From positions 1 through 51,106 of the forward strand of contig JAAYMM010000029.1 of the NCBI GenBank assembly GCA_012521335.1: DNA of 51,106 nucleotides, read 5' to 3'. The stretch comes from Bacillota bacterium. GTDB lineage: Bacteria; Bacillota; Limnochordia; Darwinibacteriales; Darwinibacteriaceae. Shown here in pieces: positions 1 through 7,320 of this stretch; within the stretch, counting starts at the first letter, position 1; every line of letters starts with the position of its first letter. Under the pieces are notes generated by a model that saw only the letters and a program-made list of their open reading frames with translations, was not told the DNA's origin and searched no databases. A program made the translations under genes and the position numbers.

Positions 1-1
1 A

Positions 2-322
2 GAGGCTCTGAAGCAGGCTGAGGCCGCTCCGGCTGTGGAGCCCTTTGCCATCGCAGTTGCAGACGGAGTGCACCGGGGCAGTGCTCAAGGCTTCGGCGGC
101 GAGTTGGTCTTGGACGTGACCGTTGAGGGCGGCAGGATCATTGCCATCGAGGTGGTAGAGTCCAACGATACGCCTTTCATCGCTGAAACGGCGTTCAAGA
201 CGCTGATCCCTGCCATAATTGAAGCACAAGGTCCCGTTGATGCGGTGAGCGGTGCCACTTTCACCAGCAGGGCGGTGGAGGCGGCGGTACGCGACGCCCT
301 GAGCATAAAGGAGGGCCAATAG
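2..322 (+). CDS. FMN-binding domain protein, RnfG-like, 5' end cut off by window
   Basis: The reading frame is open from base 2, so the N-terminus lies outside the window. An Ala/Pro-rich linker leads into a complete small FMN-binding domain (PF04205 type) with a GFGGEL start and a DAVSGAT motif near bases 239-259. DxxSGAT is the signature where the ApbE transferase attaches FMN to the Thr (codon at 257-259). It sits one base upstream of the rnfE-like gene, so by position it plays the RnfG role of passing electrons through a covalently bound flavin on the outer membrane face. The domain lacks the roughly 40-residue insertion that canonical RnfG has between its ETPGLG region and the TGAT motif, so it may be a stand-alone or tandem FMN-domain protein. 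The family is sure; calling it RnfG is inference from context. Confidence 0.8.
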   Translation, partial: EALKQAEAAPAVEPFAIAVADGVHRGSAQGFGGELVLDVTVEGGRIIAIEVVESNDTPFIAETAFKTLIPAIIEAQGPVDAVSGATFTSRAVEAAVRDALSIKEGQ

Positions 323-323
323 G

Positions 324-911
324 ATGAAACAGTTTTGGGAAGGTGTTTTCACTAAGAATCCGGTCTTTGTTCTGGCTCTCGGGCTGGTTCCTGCGGTGGC
401 GGTGACCACCACCGCCCTGAGCGGCCTGGCCCTGGGCCTGATCACAGCCATCATCATGGTTGTGGCTGCGGTGATCGACTGGCTGCTCGTTTCCCATGTG
501 CCAGACAACGCCAAGCTGCCCGTACGGGTGCTGGTGCTCATCCTGCTGGTGGTGGGTGCTTACAGCCTGCTGCTGAGGGAGAATCCCGGCTTAGTAGCCA
601 GCCTCGGCATTTTCCTGCCGCTCGTGGCTTTCAATGATCTGCTGCTGCAGCCAAAGGACGAGGAGGGCAGCCTGGCCCACATTCTCCTGGGCACCTGCGG
701 TCGCGGCCTGGGCTTCGCCTTGGCCCTCGTGATCCTGGGGATCATCAGGGAGTTCTTAGGTATGGGCTCCGTATTCGGCCAGCAGATCGTAACCGGCCGT
801 CTCGCACCGCTGTCACTAGCCGGCAGTGTGCCGGGGGGCCTGGTTATCGTGGGCCTGCTCATGGCGGTAGTCAACGTAGCAACGAAGCGGGGAGGCGAAC
901 TCCATGACTAA
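324..911 (+). CDS. rnfE: RnfE-like electron transport complex membrane subunit
   Basis: This 195-residue protein has about six membrane helices. The N-terminal NPVFVLALGLVP and VTTTALSGLALGL segments and the later GIFLPL and IREFLGMGS segments match RnfE/NqrD. In known complexes this subunit pairs with RnfA around a two-fold axis, and together they hold an intramembrane [2Fe-2S] cluster that carries electrons across the membrane. Two cysteines per subunit bind that cluster. Here the LGLCP position is LGLVP (Val22) and the NC position is ND (Asp105), so both ligands are missing. The only Cys is in LLGTCGRG, elsewhere. The start ATG follows a GGAGGG-like site and the end overlaps the next gene by 8 bases, so the two are probably translated together. 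The family is clear; electron-transfer competence is doubtful. Confidence 0.85.
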   Translation: MKQFWEGVFTKNPVFVLALGLVPAVAVTTTALSGLALGLITAIIMVVAAVIDWLLVSHVPDNAKLPVRVLVLILLVVGAYSLLLRENPGLVASLGIFLPLVAFNDLLLQPKDEEGSLAHILLGTCGRGLGFALALVILGIIREFLGMGSVFGQQIVTGRLAPLSLAGSVPGGLVIVGLLMAVVNVATKRGGELHD

Positions 912-1437
912 CGGATTGGAAATCTTGGCACAGGCCGTGGTTACTGGGAACTTGATCTTGGTGCACGGGTTGGGGCTGTTTGTCCTCACCCGCTATACGA
1001 AAAATGTGCGCGAGGCTGCCAGCGCCGGTCTCACGGTAGCCGTGGGCATGCTGGTGGGCGCCATCCTCCTTTGGCTGTGCGGTTCTATCATTCCTGCGGC
1101 ACCGGTTCCGCAGGTGGGGTTCTACCTGCTGGTGGCTTTGGCGGCGAGCTGTCTGACTTCTGCCCTGCTCAAGCAGGACGTAACCATAGAGCGCCGGTCG
1201 GTGGACAGCGCCATCGTGGGCCTGCTGCTCCTCATGGGGCGCAGCGGAGTAACGGGGGTGCACAACGTGTGGATGGCTCTGGCCGCCGGTGTGGGCTATC
1301 TGCTGGTTCTGGTGGTTATGGCCACCATCCGCAGGCGTCTGGAGCTGGCACCTGTGCCCAGGCCTCTGCAGGGGCTGCCCATACTGCTTATCACGGCCGG
1401 ACTGCTGGCCATGGCCCTGTTAGGATTCAGATTCTAG
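904..1437 (+). CDS. rnfA: RnfA-like electron transport complex membrane subunit
   Basis: This 177-residue, roughly six-helix membrane protein aligns by eye with RnfA/NqrE. The N-terminal N-x3-x-x-x-LGL segment lines up without gaps, and the C-terminus PRPLQGLPILLITAGLLAMALLGF matches the family's ending. The cluster-binding Cys of canonical ILGICPFLG is Phe26, and the Cys of canonical TTNCAVLG is Ser102 in SVDSAIVG. Cys59 and Cys83 are at non-canonical places. In Clostridia rnfB normally follows rnfA, but here a strong terminator follows directly. The protein is more divergent from RnfA than its neighbour is from RnfE. The family assignment is good from both ends and from its position; function as a redox-active pair is uncertain. 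Confidence 0.78.
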   Translation: MTNGLEILAQAVVTGNLILVHGLGLFVLTRYTKNVREAASAGLTVAVGMLVGAILLWLCGSIIPAAPVPQVGFYLLVALAASCLTSALLKQDVTIERRSVDSAIVGLLLLMGRSGVTGVHNVWMALAAGVGYLLVLVVMATIRRRLELAPVPRPLQGLPILLITAGLLAMALLGFRF

Positions 1438-1444
1438 CTACCCA

Positions 1445-1481
1445 GCGTCTCGGGACGGTTTATGTCCCGAGGCGCTTTTTT
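1445..1481 (+). terminator. Rho-independent terminator after the rnf-like operon
   Basis: A 12-bp stem (GCGTCTCGGGAC pairing with GTCCCGAGGCGC, one G-T wobble) with a short loop is followed by six T. It closes the rnf-like operon and isolates it from comEA. Confidence 0.92.
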
Positions 1482-1563
1482 GGGAAAATATATCTGAAAA
1501 AAGAGGTGTTTTGGCATATGTGTGGAAAGTAATAGTGCCCGGGGAGCAGAAAGGGAGATTGCT

Positions 1564-1926
1564 GTGCCCACGAAGCAACGGGTTGTGCTGGTCGTACTCG
1601 TCGTGCTTAGCCTTCTGCAGCAGGGGGTGCGCTGGAAGCTGAGCAGCCGGGAACCGGTGGTGGTCCAGGCTGCGGAGGCTGTTTCTGTAGAACAGGTGGA
1701 CAGGCACTGCCCTCTGGTGCATGTGAACACCGCCGGCATGGCTGAACTGCAGACTCTGCCCGGCATAGGTCCAGTGATTGCGGAGCGCATTATCCTGGAG
1801 CGGAAGGAGCAGCCCTTCCAGGAGAAGCTGGATCTTCTGCGTGTTCCGGGGATAGGAGAAAAACGCTTGGCCCAGATCGCCGACCTGATCTGCCTGTACT
1901 TCGAAGAAGATGCGCCGGCCCAGTAG
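1564..1926 (+). CDS. comEA: ComEA-like competence protein, helix-hairpin-helix DNA binding
   Basis: ComEA is the membrane-anchored receptor that binds incoming double-stranded DNA during natural transformation. The 120-residue protein has one N-terminal membrane segment (about residues 6-20) and a C-terminal double helix-hairpin-helix with LPGIGPVIAERI and VPGIGEKRLAQIA hairpins. It lacks the longer SLBB region seen before the HhH pair in B. subtilis ComEA, so it is a short form. I chose GTG 1564 because AAGGGAG lies seven bases upstream; an in-frame GTG at 1522 would add 14 residues but lacks such a site. It overlaps comEC by 17 bases. Confidence 0.88.
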   Translation: MPTKQRVVLVVLVVLSLLQQGVRWKLSSREPVVVQAAEAVSVEQVDRHCPLVHVNTAGMAELQTLPGIGPVIAERIILERKEQPFQEKLDLLRVPGIGEKRLAQIADLICLYFEEDAPAQ

Positions 1927-4192
1927 TCTTGTGCTGCTCTTTCCCTGTCTGGCTCTGGGAATCCGCCTAGGCTCCCAGAGCCTCCTCAGCCCTGGGCTCT
2001 TTGGCGCGCTGTTCTGCCTGGCGGCGGCCCTCTGGCTGGCGGCAGCGTATAGAGGTTGGGCCGCGCAGGCTTGGCTGTTTCCCTGTGTCCTCTGCCTAGG
2101 TGTGCTGCTCCTGGGCCAGTTGGCCGTCCTGCCTGAACAGCTTTGGGAGGAGCCCCAAGAAGGAAGCTTCCGGGGGCGGGTCTATGCTGTGCAGCCGTTG
2201 AGTTTTGATCAGCGTATCTTGGTGTGTTTGCAGTCGCCGGCGGCCCGCGTAGCGGTGCATCTGTCCCTGGATGTGCCCGTGCAAGTTGGCGATGAGCTGT
2301 TCTTTCGGGGCACCATCGCGCAGCCCAGCCCGGCACCTAACCCCGGCGTGTTCTGCTACCGGGACTACCTGCGCCGCCAAGGAGTGTTCGGGGTAAGCTA
2401 CCCTGAAGAGGTGGAGGTGGTGCGCCGGGCCAAACCGGGCTTGTGGGCCAGGGCGCGGGAGCTGCTGCGGAGGAATCTCACCGCCCACGTGCGCGATCCC
2501 GGGCTGGTTTTAGCTCTGGTTTTGGGAGAACGGGAGCAGTTGGGGACAGAGCGGAAGGAGACCTGGCGGCTGCTCGGCATCGGGCACCTCCTGGCTATTT
2601 CCGGGATGCACGTTGGCTATGTGGCGTTCGGTTTTACCCTGCTGGTGCAGAGACTGCCCTGGCGTCTCTGGGTGAAGTATCTTGTTGTCCAAACAGGGCT
2701 GCTCCTGTATATCCTGCTTTCTGGCTCCGGGGCGTCGGCTTGGCGGGCACTGGTCGTGAGCGCATTGGGGGGCTATGCGGGCCTGAGGGGACTGCGCCGC
2801 GACGGGCTGCATCTGTGGGCTGCCGCCGGATGGATTCTGCTCCTGAACCGGCCTTCCTGGGCCTTTGATCTGGGCTTTATCCTATCCTTTGCCGCCTCGG
2901 GAGGCATTTTGCTCTGGTCGCCAACCCTGAACATTAGGTGGCGCAGCAGAGTGCTCACATACCTGGCCCAGGGACTGCTCTTTTCACTGATCGCCCAGCT
3001 CAGCTTAGCGCCTTTTCTCCTGGCCAGCTTCGGGGAGATGGCTCTGCTGGGCCCTTTGGCCACACTGCTGTTTCTGCCCTGTGTGGCGGTTTTGCTTGGC
3101 GGCGGTCTGCTTACCGCGGTGGGACTGGGCCCCTTGGGCATCGGGCGTCTGCTCAACTTGGTTATGCAGGTAGTGGGGGCTTTAGAAAGGCTCCTGCTGC
3201 CTTTTGCCTGGCAGTGGCGGCTGGGATCAGTGAGCTTGAGAGAAGTCGTGGTCTGGTGGGCTTTGTTTGTCTATGCGGGCTGGCGCCTGCGGCTGCCGCG
3301 TCTTACGGCACCCAGGCGTACGGCTGGGAGGCTCCTGAGCATCTTTGTGGTGCTGGTCTTCGTCAGCTCCCTACCGCCTGCTGTGCGCCGGCCTCTGGAA
3401 GTGACCGCACTCAATGTGGGCCAGGGAGACAGCTATTATCTGCGCACCCCCAGCGGACGCAGCGTGCTCATCGATGGGGGCGGCGATCTGGTCCCCTGGC
3501 AGCCAGGGAGGAGGGATGCGGGCCGGGAGCGGGTTGTCCCCTACCTGCGCCACAGGCAGGTGCAGCGGTTGGATTATGTGATCCTTTCCCATGCCCACGA
3601 TGACCACCTGGCAGGGCTCTTGGCCGTACTGGAAGAGTTTCCAGTGGGGATGGTGCTGGACAGCGGCCTGGAGCAGGCTAGCCCAACGTACGAGCGCTTC
3701 CTGGAGCTGATCGCGGAAAAAGGAATCCCTTACCGCACCGTGCGGGCCGGGGACCGGGTGCTGTTGGGGGACGGGGTTACCCTTACTGTCCTCTATCCAC
3801 AGGAGCTGCGGCCGCACCTGCCTTCCCCCCAGAACAACAACTCTCTGCTGCTGCGTGTGGACTATGGCGGAGTCGGCCTGCTTTTCACCGGTGACCTGGA
3901 AGCTCCTGTGTTGTACGATCTGGCCCATGACCCCAGGATCGATCTGCGGGCCCAGTGGCTGAAGGTGCCTCACCACGGGAGTAGAGGCAGCCTCGTGGAG
4001 GAGTTCTACGCGGCTGTAGATCCCCTGTGGGCAGTGATTTCCGTGGGGCCCAACCCCTTCGGCCATCCCCACCAGGAGGTGCTGGATGTGCTCAACCGAC
4101 GCCAGGTGATCTGGCGCACCACCTCAAAAGGCCCGCAAACTTTTGAGGTGTGGTGGGGGATCTGGGGCAGGTTTAGGCGTACCCCATCGTGA
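1910..4192 (+). CDS. comEC: DNA internalization-related competence protein ComEC/Rec2
   Basis: This 760-residue polytopic protein forms the channel for single-stranded DNA during transformation. It has the expected three parts: an N-terminal DUF4131 OB-like region (about residues 1-190), a Competence domain of many helices (about 200-480, with the family's LLAISGMHVGYV segment) and a C-terminal metallo-beta-lactamase domain (about 495-755). That last domain shows LNVGQGDSYYL, HAHDDH (near residue 561), TGDLE and PHHGS, the metal ligands expected of a nuclease that degrades the non-transported strand. All three parts are present and the gene looks intact. Translation is probably coupled to comEA through the overlap. 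Confidence 0.95.
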   Translation: MRRPSSLVLLFPCLALGIRLGSQSLLSPGLFGALFCLAAALWLAAAYRGWAAQAWLFPCVLCLGVLLLGQLAVLPEQLWEEPQEGSFRGRVYAVQPLSFDQRILVCLQSPAARVAVHLSLDVPVQVGDELFFRGTIAQPSPAPNPGVFCYRDYLRRQGVFGVSYPEEVEVVRRAKPGLWARARELLRRNLTAHVRDPGLVLALVLGEREQLGTERKETWRLLGIGHLLAISGMHVGYVAFGFTLLVQRLPWRLWVKYLVVQTGLLLYILLSGSGASAWRALVVSALGGYAGLRGLRRDGLHLWAAAGWILLLNRPSWAFDLGFILSFAASGGILLWSPTLNIRWRSRVLTYLAQGLLFSLIAQLSLAPFLLASFGEMALLGPLATLLFLPCVAVLLGGGLLTAVGLGPLGIGRLLNLVMQVVGALERLLLPFAWQWRLGSVSLREVVVWWALFVYAGWRLRLPRLTAPRRTAGRLLSIFVVLVFVSSLPPAVRRPLEVTALNVGQGDSYYLRTPSGRSVLIDGGGDLVPWQPGRRDAGRERVVPYLRHRQVQRLDYVILSHAHDDHLAGLLAVLEEFPVGMVLDSGLEQASPTYERFLELIAEKGIPYRTVRAGDRVLLGDGVTLTVLYPQELRPHLPSPQNNNSLLLRVDYGGVGLLFTGDLEAPVLYDLAHDPRIDLRAQWLKVPHHGSRGSLVEEFYAAVDPLWAVISVGPNPFGHPHQEVLDVLNRRQVIWRTTSKGPQTFEVWWGIWGRFRRTPS

Positions 4193-4217
4193 ATAACACT
4201 GTAGGAGTGATGGTTGA

Positions 4218-5207
4218 ATGGATCAAGCTTTGCTGCAGCGCCTGGAGAGGGAACCTTTACCCCGAGTCTTGTTCGTGCACGGCCAGGAGGCAGTGTGGCG
4301 GGATCGCGTTTTTGAGCTGCTTAAGCAGCGCAGTGCCCAGGATGAATTTGGCCAGTGGAACTGGTCCGTGCTGTACGGATCGAAGGAACTGAGTTTGGAT
4401 GCAGTCACAGCCGAGCTGGCCATGGTGCCCTGGGGTGACTCCCCCAGGATAGTGGTGCTGCGCGGCGCCCAGCAGGTGCCGGCAGACACTATGCACCGCC
4501 TTGTGCAGTGGCTGGCGGAGCATCCCGACGCCAACTGCCTGGCTTTGTTCTTTGACCAGGTGGACGAAGGCTGGAAGTTCCTCCAGCCCCTGCGGCAGAT
4601 CGCCGTGGAGATCCAGAGCAGTGTGCTGGAAGGGCCGCAGTTGACGGAGTATGTGAGCCGGTACTGTGCCGAACAGGGAAAAAGGATGGATAAGGTGACG
4701 GTGCAGCTGTTCTTGGCGCGGGTTGGCAGCAACCTGCAGGTGATCCACAACGAACTGGAAAAGCTCCTGGCCTACACGGGAGAGCGGGGAGAGATCACCT
4801 CGGCCGACGTGGAGGAGGTTACCTCCCTGTGGCCGGAGCAGATTGCTAACCACGCCATTTTCCAGCTCACGGACTTCATCGTGCAAAAAAAGCGCCCAGA
4901 GGCGCTGCGCCTACTGCAGCAGCTGCTCCAGGCGGGGGAGGTTCCCTTGAAGATTCTAGCCCTTATCGAGCGTCAGCTGAGGCTGCTGCTCGCGGCCAAG
5001 ACTGGCGGCAGCAATCTGGAGCTGGCCGCCAGGGAAATGGGGGAAAGCAGGGCCTTTCTCTTGAAGAAGATGCGCGCCCAGGCAGGCAGATTCAGCCTGG
5101 ACGAGATCATCCTGGGTTTTCACGCGATAGTTCAGGCCGACGGAGAGATTAAGCTCGGTGCCCCGGGCGAAGAAGTGCTCACCGACCTGATCATCAAACT
5201 CACCTGA
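4218..5207 (+). CDS. holA: DNA polymerase III delta subunit
   Basis: HolA is the clamp-loader subunit that opens the beta sliding clamp. The 329-residue length fits the family. The N-terminal region has the FVHGQE start typical of the degenerate P-loop domain, and the C-terminal helical collar has FQLTDFIVQKKR and LLLAAK segments. The order comEA-comEC-holA-rpsT is conserved in Firmicutes and supports the call. A GTAGGAGTG site lies about ten bases before ATG 4218. A terminator follows. Confidence 0.93.
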   Translation: MDQALLQRLEREPLPRVLFVHGQEAVWRDRVFELLKQRSAQDEFGQWNWSVLYGSKELSLDAVTAELAMVPWGDSPRIVVLRGAQQVPADTMHRLVQWLAEHPDANCLALFFDQVDEGWKFLQPLRQIAVEIQSSVLEGPQLTEYVSRYCAEQGKRMDKVTVQLFLARVGSNLQVIHNELEKLLAYTGERGEITSADVEEVTSLWPEQIANHAIFQLTDFIVQKKRPEALRLLQQLLQAGEVPLKILALIERQLRLLLAAKTGGSNLELAAREMGESRAFLLKKMRAQAGRFSLDEIILGFHAIVQADGEIKLGAPGEEVLTDLIIKLT

Positions 5208-5219
5208 AGCAAAAAACAA

Positions 5220-5258
5220 AACGCCTCATCCGGATGGAAGGGCGTTGCTTCTTTTTTT
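5220..5258. terminator. Bidirectional terminator between holA and rpsT
   Basis: AACGCC and GGCGTT form the outer stem, with a CATCCGGATG palindrome inside. A T-rich run follows on the plus strand (5249-5258), and an A-rich run (5211-5220) reads as T on the minus strand, so it can end both convergent transcripts. Confidence 0.8.
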
Positions 5259-5517
5259 ATGCTAATTTGGTCAGCCTCTTGCTCAGACGAGACTTTTTAC
5301 GGGCAGCGGTGTTCTTATGGATAATGCCCTTAGCGGCTGCTTGATCCAGCGCTTTGAATGCCTTGCGAAGGTGGGCAGGCGCGCTGCTTGGATCAGTGGT
5401 CAAAGCGGCCTCGTACTTCTTGATCACCGTCTTCAGGGCAGACTTAGCGGAAACGTTACGCGCACGCTTTTTCAGGTTGATCTTCACCCGTTTTTCAGCG
5501 GATCTACTGTTGGCCAT
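5257..5517 (-). CDS. rpsT: 30S ribosomal protein S20
   Basis: This 86-residue basic protein begins MANSRSAEKRVKINLKKRAR and has the Lys/Arg-rich helices of S20, which binds the 5' domain of 16S rRNA early in assembly. It is convergent with holA, as in other Firmicutes. A GAGGAGGTG ribosome-binding site lies just before the start, and a promoter with 17-base spacing is visible upstream. Length and sequence are normal. Confidence 0.97.
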   Translation of the reverse strand: MANSRSAEKRVKINLKKRARNVSAKSALKTVIKKYEAALTTDPSSAPAHLRKAFKALDQAAAKGIIHKNTAARKKSRLSKRLTKLA

Positions 5518-5551
5518 ACCGGTTCACCTCCTCAGGCACAATTGCTTTTTG

Positions 5552-5580
5552 ATTATACCACTAGAAACGAGTTTGTTCAA
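5552..5580 (-). promoter_or_regulatory. Sigma-A type promoter for rpsT
   Basis: On the minus strand TTGAAC and TATAAT are separated by exactly 17 bases. Transcription would start near 5545, leaving a leader of about 27 bases that contains GAGGAGGTG. Confidence 0.85.
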
Positions 5581-5591
5581 GAGTTCGCGCT

Positions 5592-5621
5592 GAATAAGGT
5601 TTCTCCTTTGGGTTAATCTAA
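5592..5621 (+). promoter_or_regulatory. Candidate sigma-G promoter for gpr
   Basis: GAATA, 18 bases, then AATCTAA. This compares with the B. subtilis sigma-G pattern GHATR-N18-CATNHTA: the -35 matches fully, the spacer is exact, and the -10 matches at five of seven positions. gpr is a sigma-G/sigma-F gene in Bacillus, which makes the match meaningful. The predicted start is near 5628, just before the ribosome-binding site. Confidence 0.5.
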
Positions 5622-5641
5622 CAGTGATTGGAGGAGAGACC

Positions 5642-6724
5642 ATGGAAAAAAACAGCAGCGAAGACCGTCTTTTCACCAAATACCACATCCGGACTGACCT
5701 GGCCCTGGAATCCCACCAAGCGGTCATCGAACGGGAGGGGCCGCCGGAGCTGCCCGGAGTGCAGGTGCACACCGAAGAGGAGCCGGGTATTACCCTCACC
5801 CGCATCGTGGTAGAAAACGACTTGGGGGCACGCCTTATGGGGAAAGCTCCCGGAAACTATAGTACCATACAGGCCGCCGGTCTGCGCGAACATAATCGCG
5901 ATGTGCACGAAAGAACGGCACAGCTTCTGGCCAAGGAAATCGAATGGTTCTTTGAGCAGTCCCAGGTGGGGGCTGAGGACTCCGTTCTAGTGGTGGGCCT
6001 GGGCAACTGGAACGCCACTCCTGATTCCCTCGGGCCTAAGGTACTGGAAAACCTCATGGTCACCCGCCACCTTTTGGAGATGTCCCCGCCCGAACTGCGC
6101 CAGGGCCTGCGGCCGGTAGCCGCCTTAGCCCCTGGAGTGCTGGGCCTGACGGGCATCGAAACTGGGGAGATAATCATGGGCGTCGTAGAGCGCATGGGAG
6201 CCAAGGCAGTGATCTGCGTTGACGCGCTGGCTAGCCGCAGCGTGGATCGCCTCTGCAGCACTATCCAAATTTCCGATACAGGCATCCACCCTGGCGCCGG
6301 CGTGGGCAACCGCCGCTTGGCCATCAACAAGGAAACCCTGGGCATACCCGTGATCGCCATTGGGGTACCTACGGTGGTGCACGCGGTGACCATCATCTCA
6401 GATGCCCTCAATCTCCTGGATAGCGGCAGCCAGGCTCCCTCCGGCGCAGGAGATGGCACTCCTGGGCGCACCCAGTTTAAGATCGATCCCCAGACCCTGC
6501 TCAATCCGGAGCAGGCCCAGAACCCTGCTTCCAACCCAGGCCCGGTACCCGACCGGCGACAGCTGATCAGCCAGGTGCTGGATCCCTACTTCGGCAGCAT
6601 GATTGTCACGCCCAAGGAAATCGACCTGCTCATTGATGAAGTGGCGGATGTGGTGACGGGAGGGCTCAACACCGCTTTCCACGAGGGTGTCAGTTACGAT
6701 GAGGTGTTCAAATACCTGAGCTAA
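5642..6724 (+). CDS. gpr: Germination protease GPR, spore-specific endopeptidase
   Basis: GPR is the zymogen protease that degrades small acid-soluble spore proteins at germination. The 360-residue protein begins with a short propeptide ending at YHIRTDLALE, which resembles the SASP cleavage site used for self-processing. VVGLGNWNATPDSLGPKV, GIETGEIIMGV and IHPGAGVGNRR match conserved family segments. ATG 5642 is chosen because GGAGGAGA lies five bases upstream; GTG 5624 lies before that site. Its stop codon overlaps that of the convergent GerMN gene. Expression in the forespore is expected. Confidence 0.95.
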   Translation: MEKNSSEDRLFTKYHIRTDLALESHQAVIEREGPPELPGVQVHTEEEPGITLTRIVVENDLGARLMGKAPGNYSTIQAAGLREHNRDVHERTAQLLAKEIEWFFEQSQVGAEDSVLVVGLGNWNATPDSLGPKVLENLMVTRHLLEMSPPELRQGLRPVAALAPGVLGLTGIETGEIIMGVVERMGAKAVICVDALASRSVDRLCSTIQISDTGIHPGAGVGNRRLAINKETLGIPVIAIGVPTVVHAVTIISDALNLLDSGSQAPSGAGDGTPGRTQFKIDPQTLLNPEQAQNPASNPGPVPDRRQLISQVLDPYFGSMIVTPKEIDLLIDEVADVVTGGLNTAFHEGVSYDEVFKYLS

Positions 6725-7230
6725 AGGCCCCTTTTCAGGGGCTTGTTGGCCAGGATGTGCCCTCCGATGGATTCCACAACTTCGCCCTCCACCAAGATCT
6801 GCACTTGCTCGATGTGGGGGAATTCCGTGAGTGTGTTGACTATGGCTGCCACCAGGTAAGACTCCAACAGCGCACCGCCGTTGAAGTCAGTGATCAGCTC
6901 GGCACTGAAATCCGCCGAGGCCAACCCGTCCTGCACCGTAAGACTGCGGAGCCGCACGCTGGGGGGCACCGAGGCGTAGAGCTCCTCGCCGCTTTGAGGT
7001 CCGTTGAGCAGCTCCTGCAGCGCTGCTTCTGGGCTCGCGGCCCCCCCGAGTTTTCTCTGCACAGGCACCAAGTGGAACTCCGTTGGTTCTGAACGCACCA
7101 GATAGATGGTGACAGACTCTTCCTGGGGCTCGTCCTGCTGCACTTGGCTGTACTGTGAGAACAGGACCCAAAGCCCCGCGATCAATCCTATGGCCAATAT
7201 GCTGATGAGAAAAAGCTTGGCTGAGCGCAT
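6721..7230 (-). CDS. GerMN-domain protein, membrane anchored, probably sporulation related
   Basis: This 169-residue protein has an N-terminal membrane helix or uncleaved signal (about residues 6-24) with no lipobox Cys, then one GerMN domain (about 40-155): VTIYLVRSE, SPEAALQELLNGP, SADFSAEL and the FPHIEQVQILVEG segment. GerMN domains occur in GerM, a lipoprotein of B. subtilis sporulation and germination, and in LpqB. The gene lies alone on the minus strand between gpr and spoIIP, with a GAAAGGGGTGAG site before its ATG. A sporulation role is inferred from neighbours and domain. Confidence 0.8.
   Translation of the reverse strand: MRSAKLFLISILAIGLIAGLWVLFSQYSQVQQDEPQEESVTIYLVRSEPTEFHLVPVQRKLGGAASPEAALQELLNGPQSGEELYASVPPSVRLRSLTVQDGLASADFSAELITDFNGGALLESYLVAAIVNTLTEFPHIEQVQILVEGEVVESIGGHILANKPLKRGL
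6725..6744. terminator. Weak hairpin at the gpr / GerMN convergent ends
   Basis: GGCCCC-TTTTCA-GGGGCT forms a short stem at the point where the two genes converge. The following T-run is poor on both strands, so the terminator call is tentative. Confidence 0.35.
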
Positions 7231-7320
7231 GTACTCACCCCTTTCCGGCGTTCTGCCTATGACGAGTCTATCATATTTTCCCAGGCAAACAAATATATTG
7301 CCTAGGGAAGAGGTGGTGAC

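Noticed and set aside
7262-7303. Sigma-E-like -10 (CATATTTT) and the AGGCAA...TTGCCT inverted repeat before spoIIP
   Set aside because: No matching -35 lies at the right distance, and the repeat arms are only six bases, so neither rises above chance.
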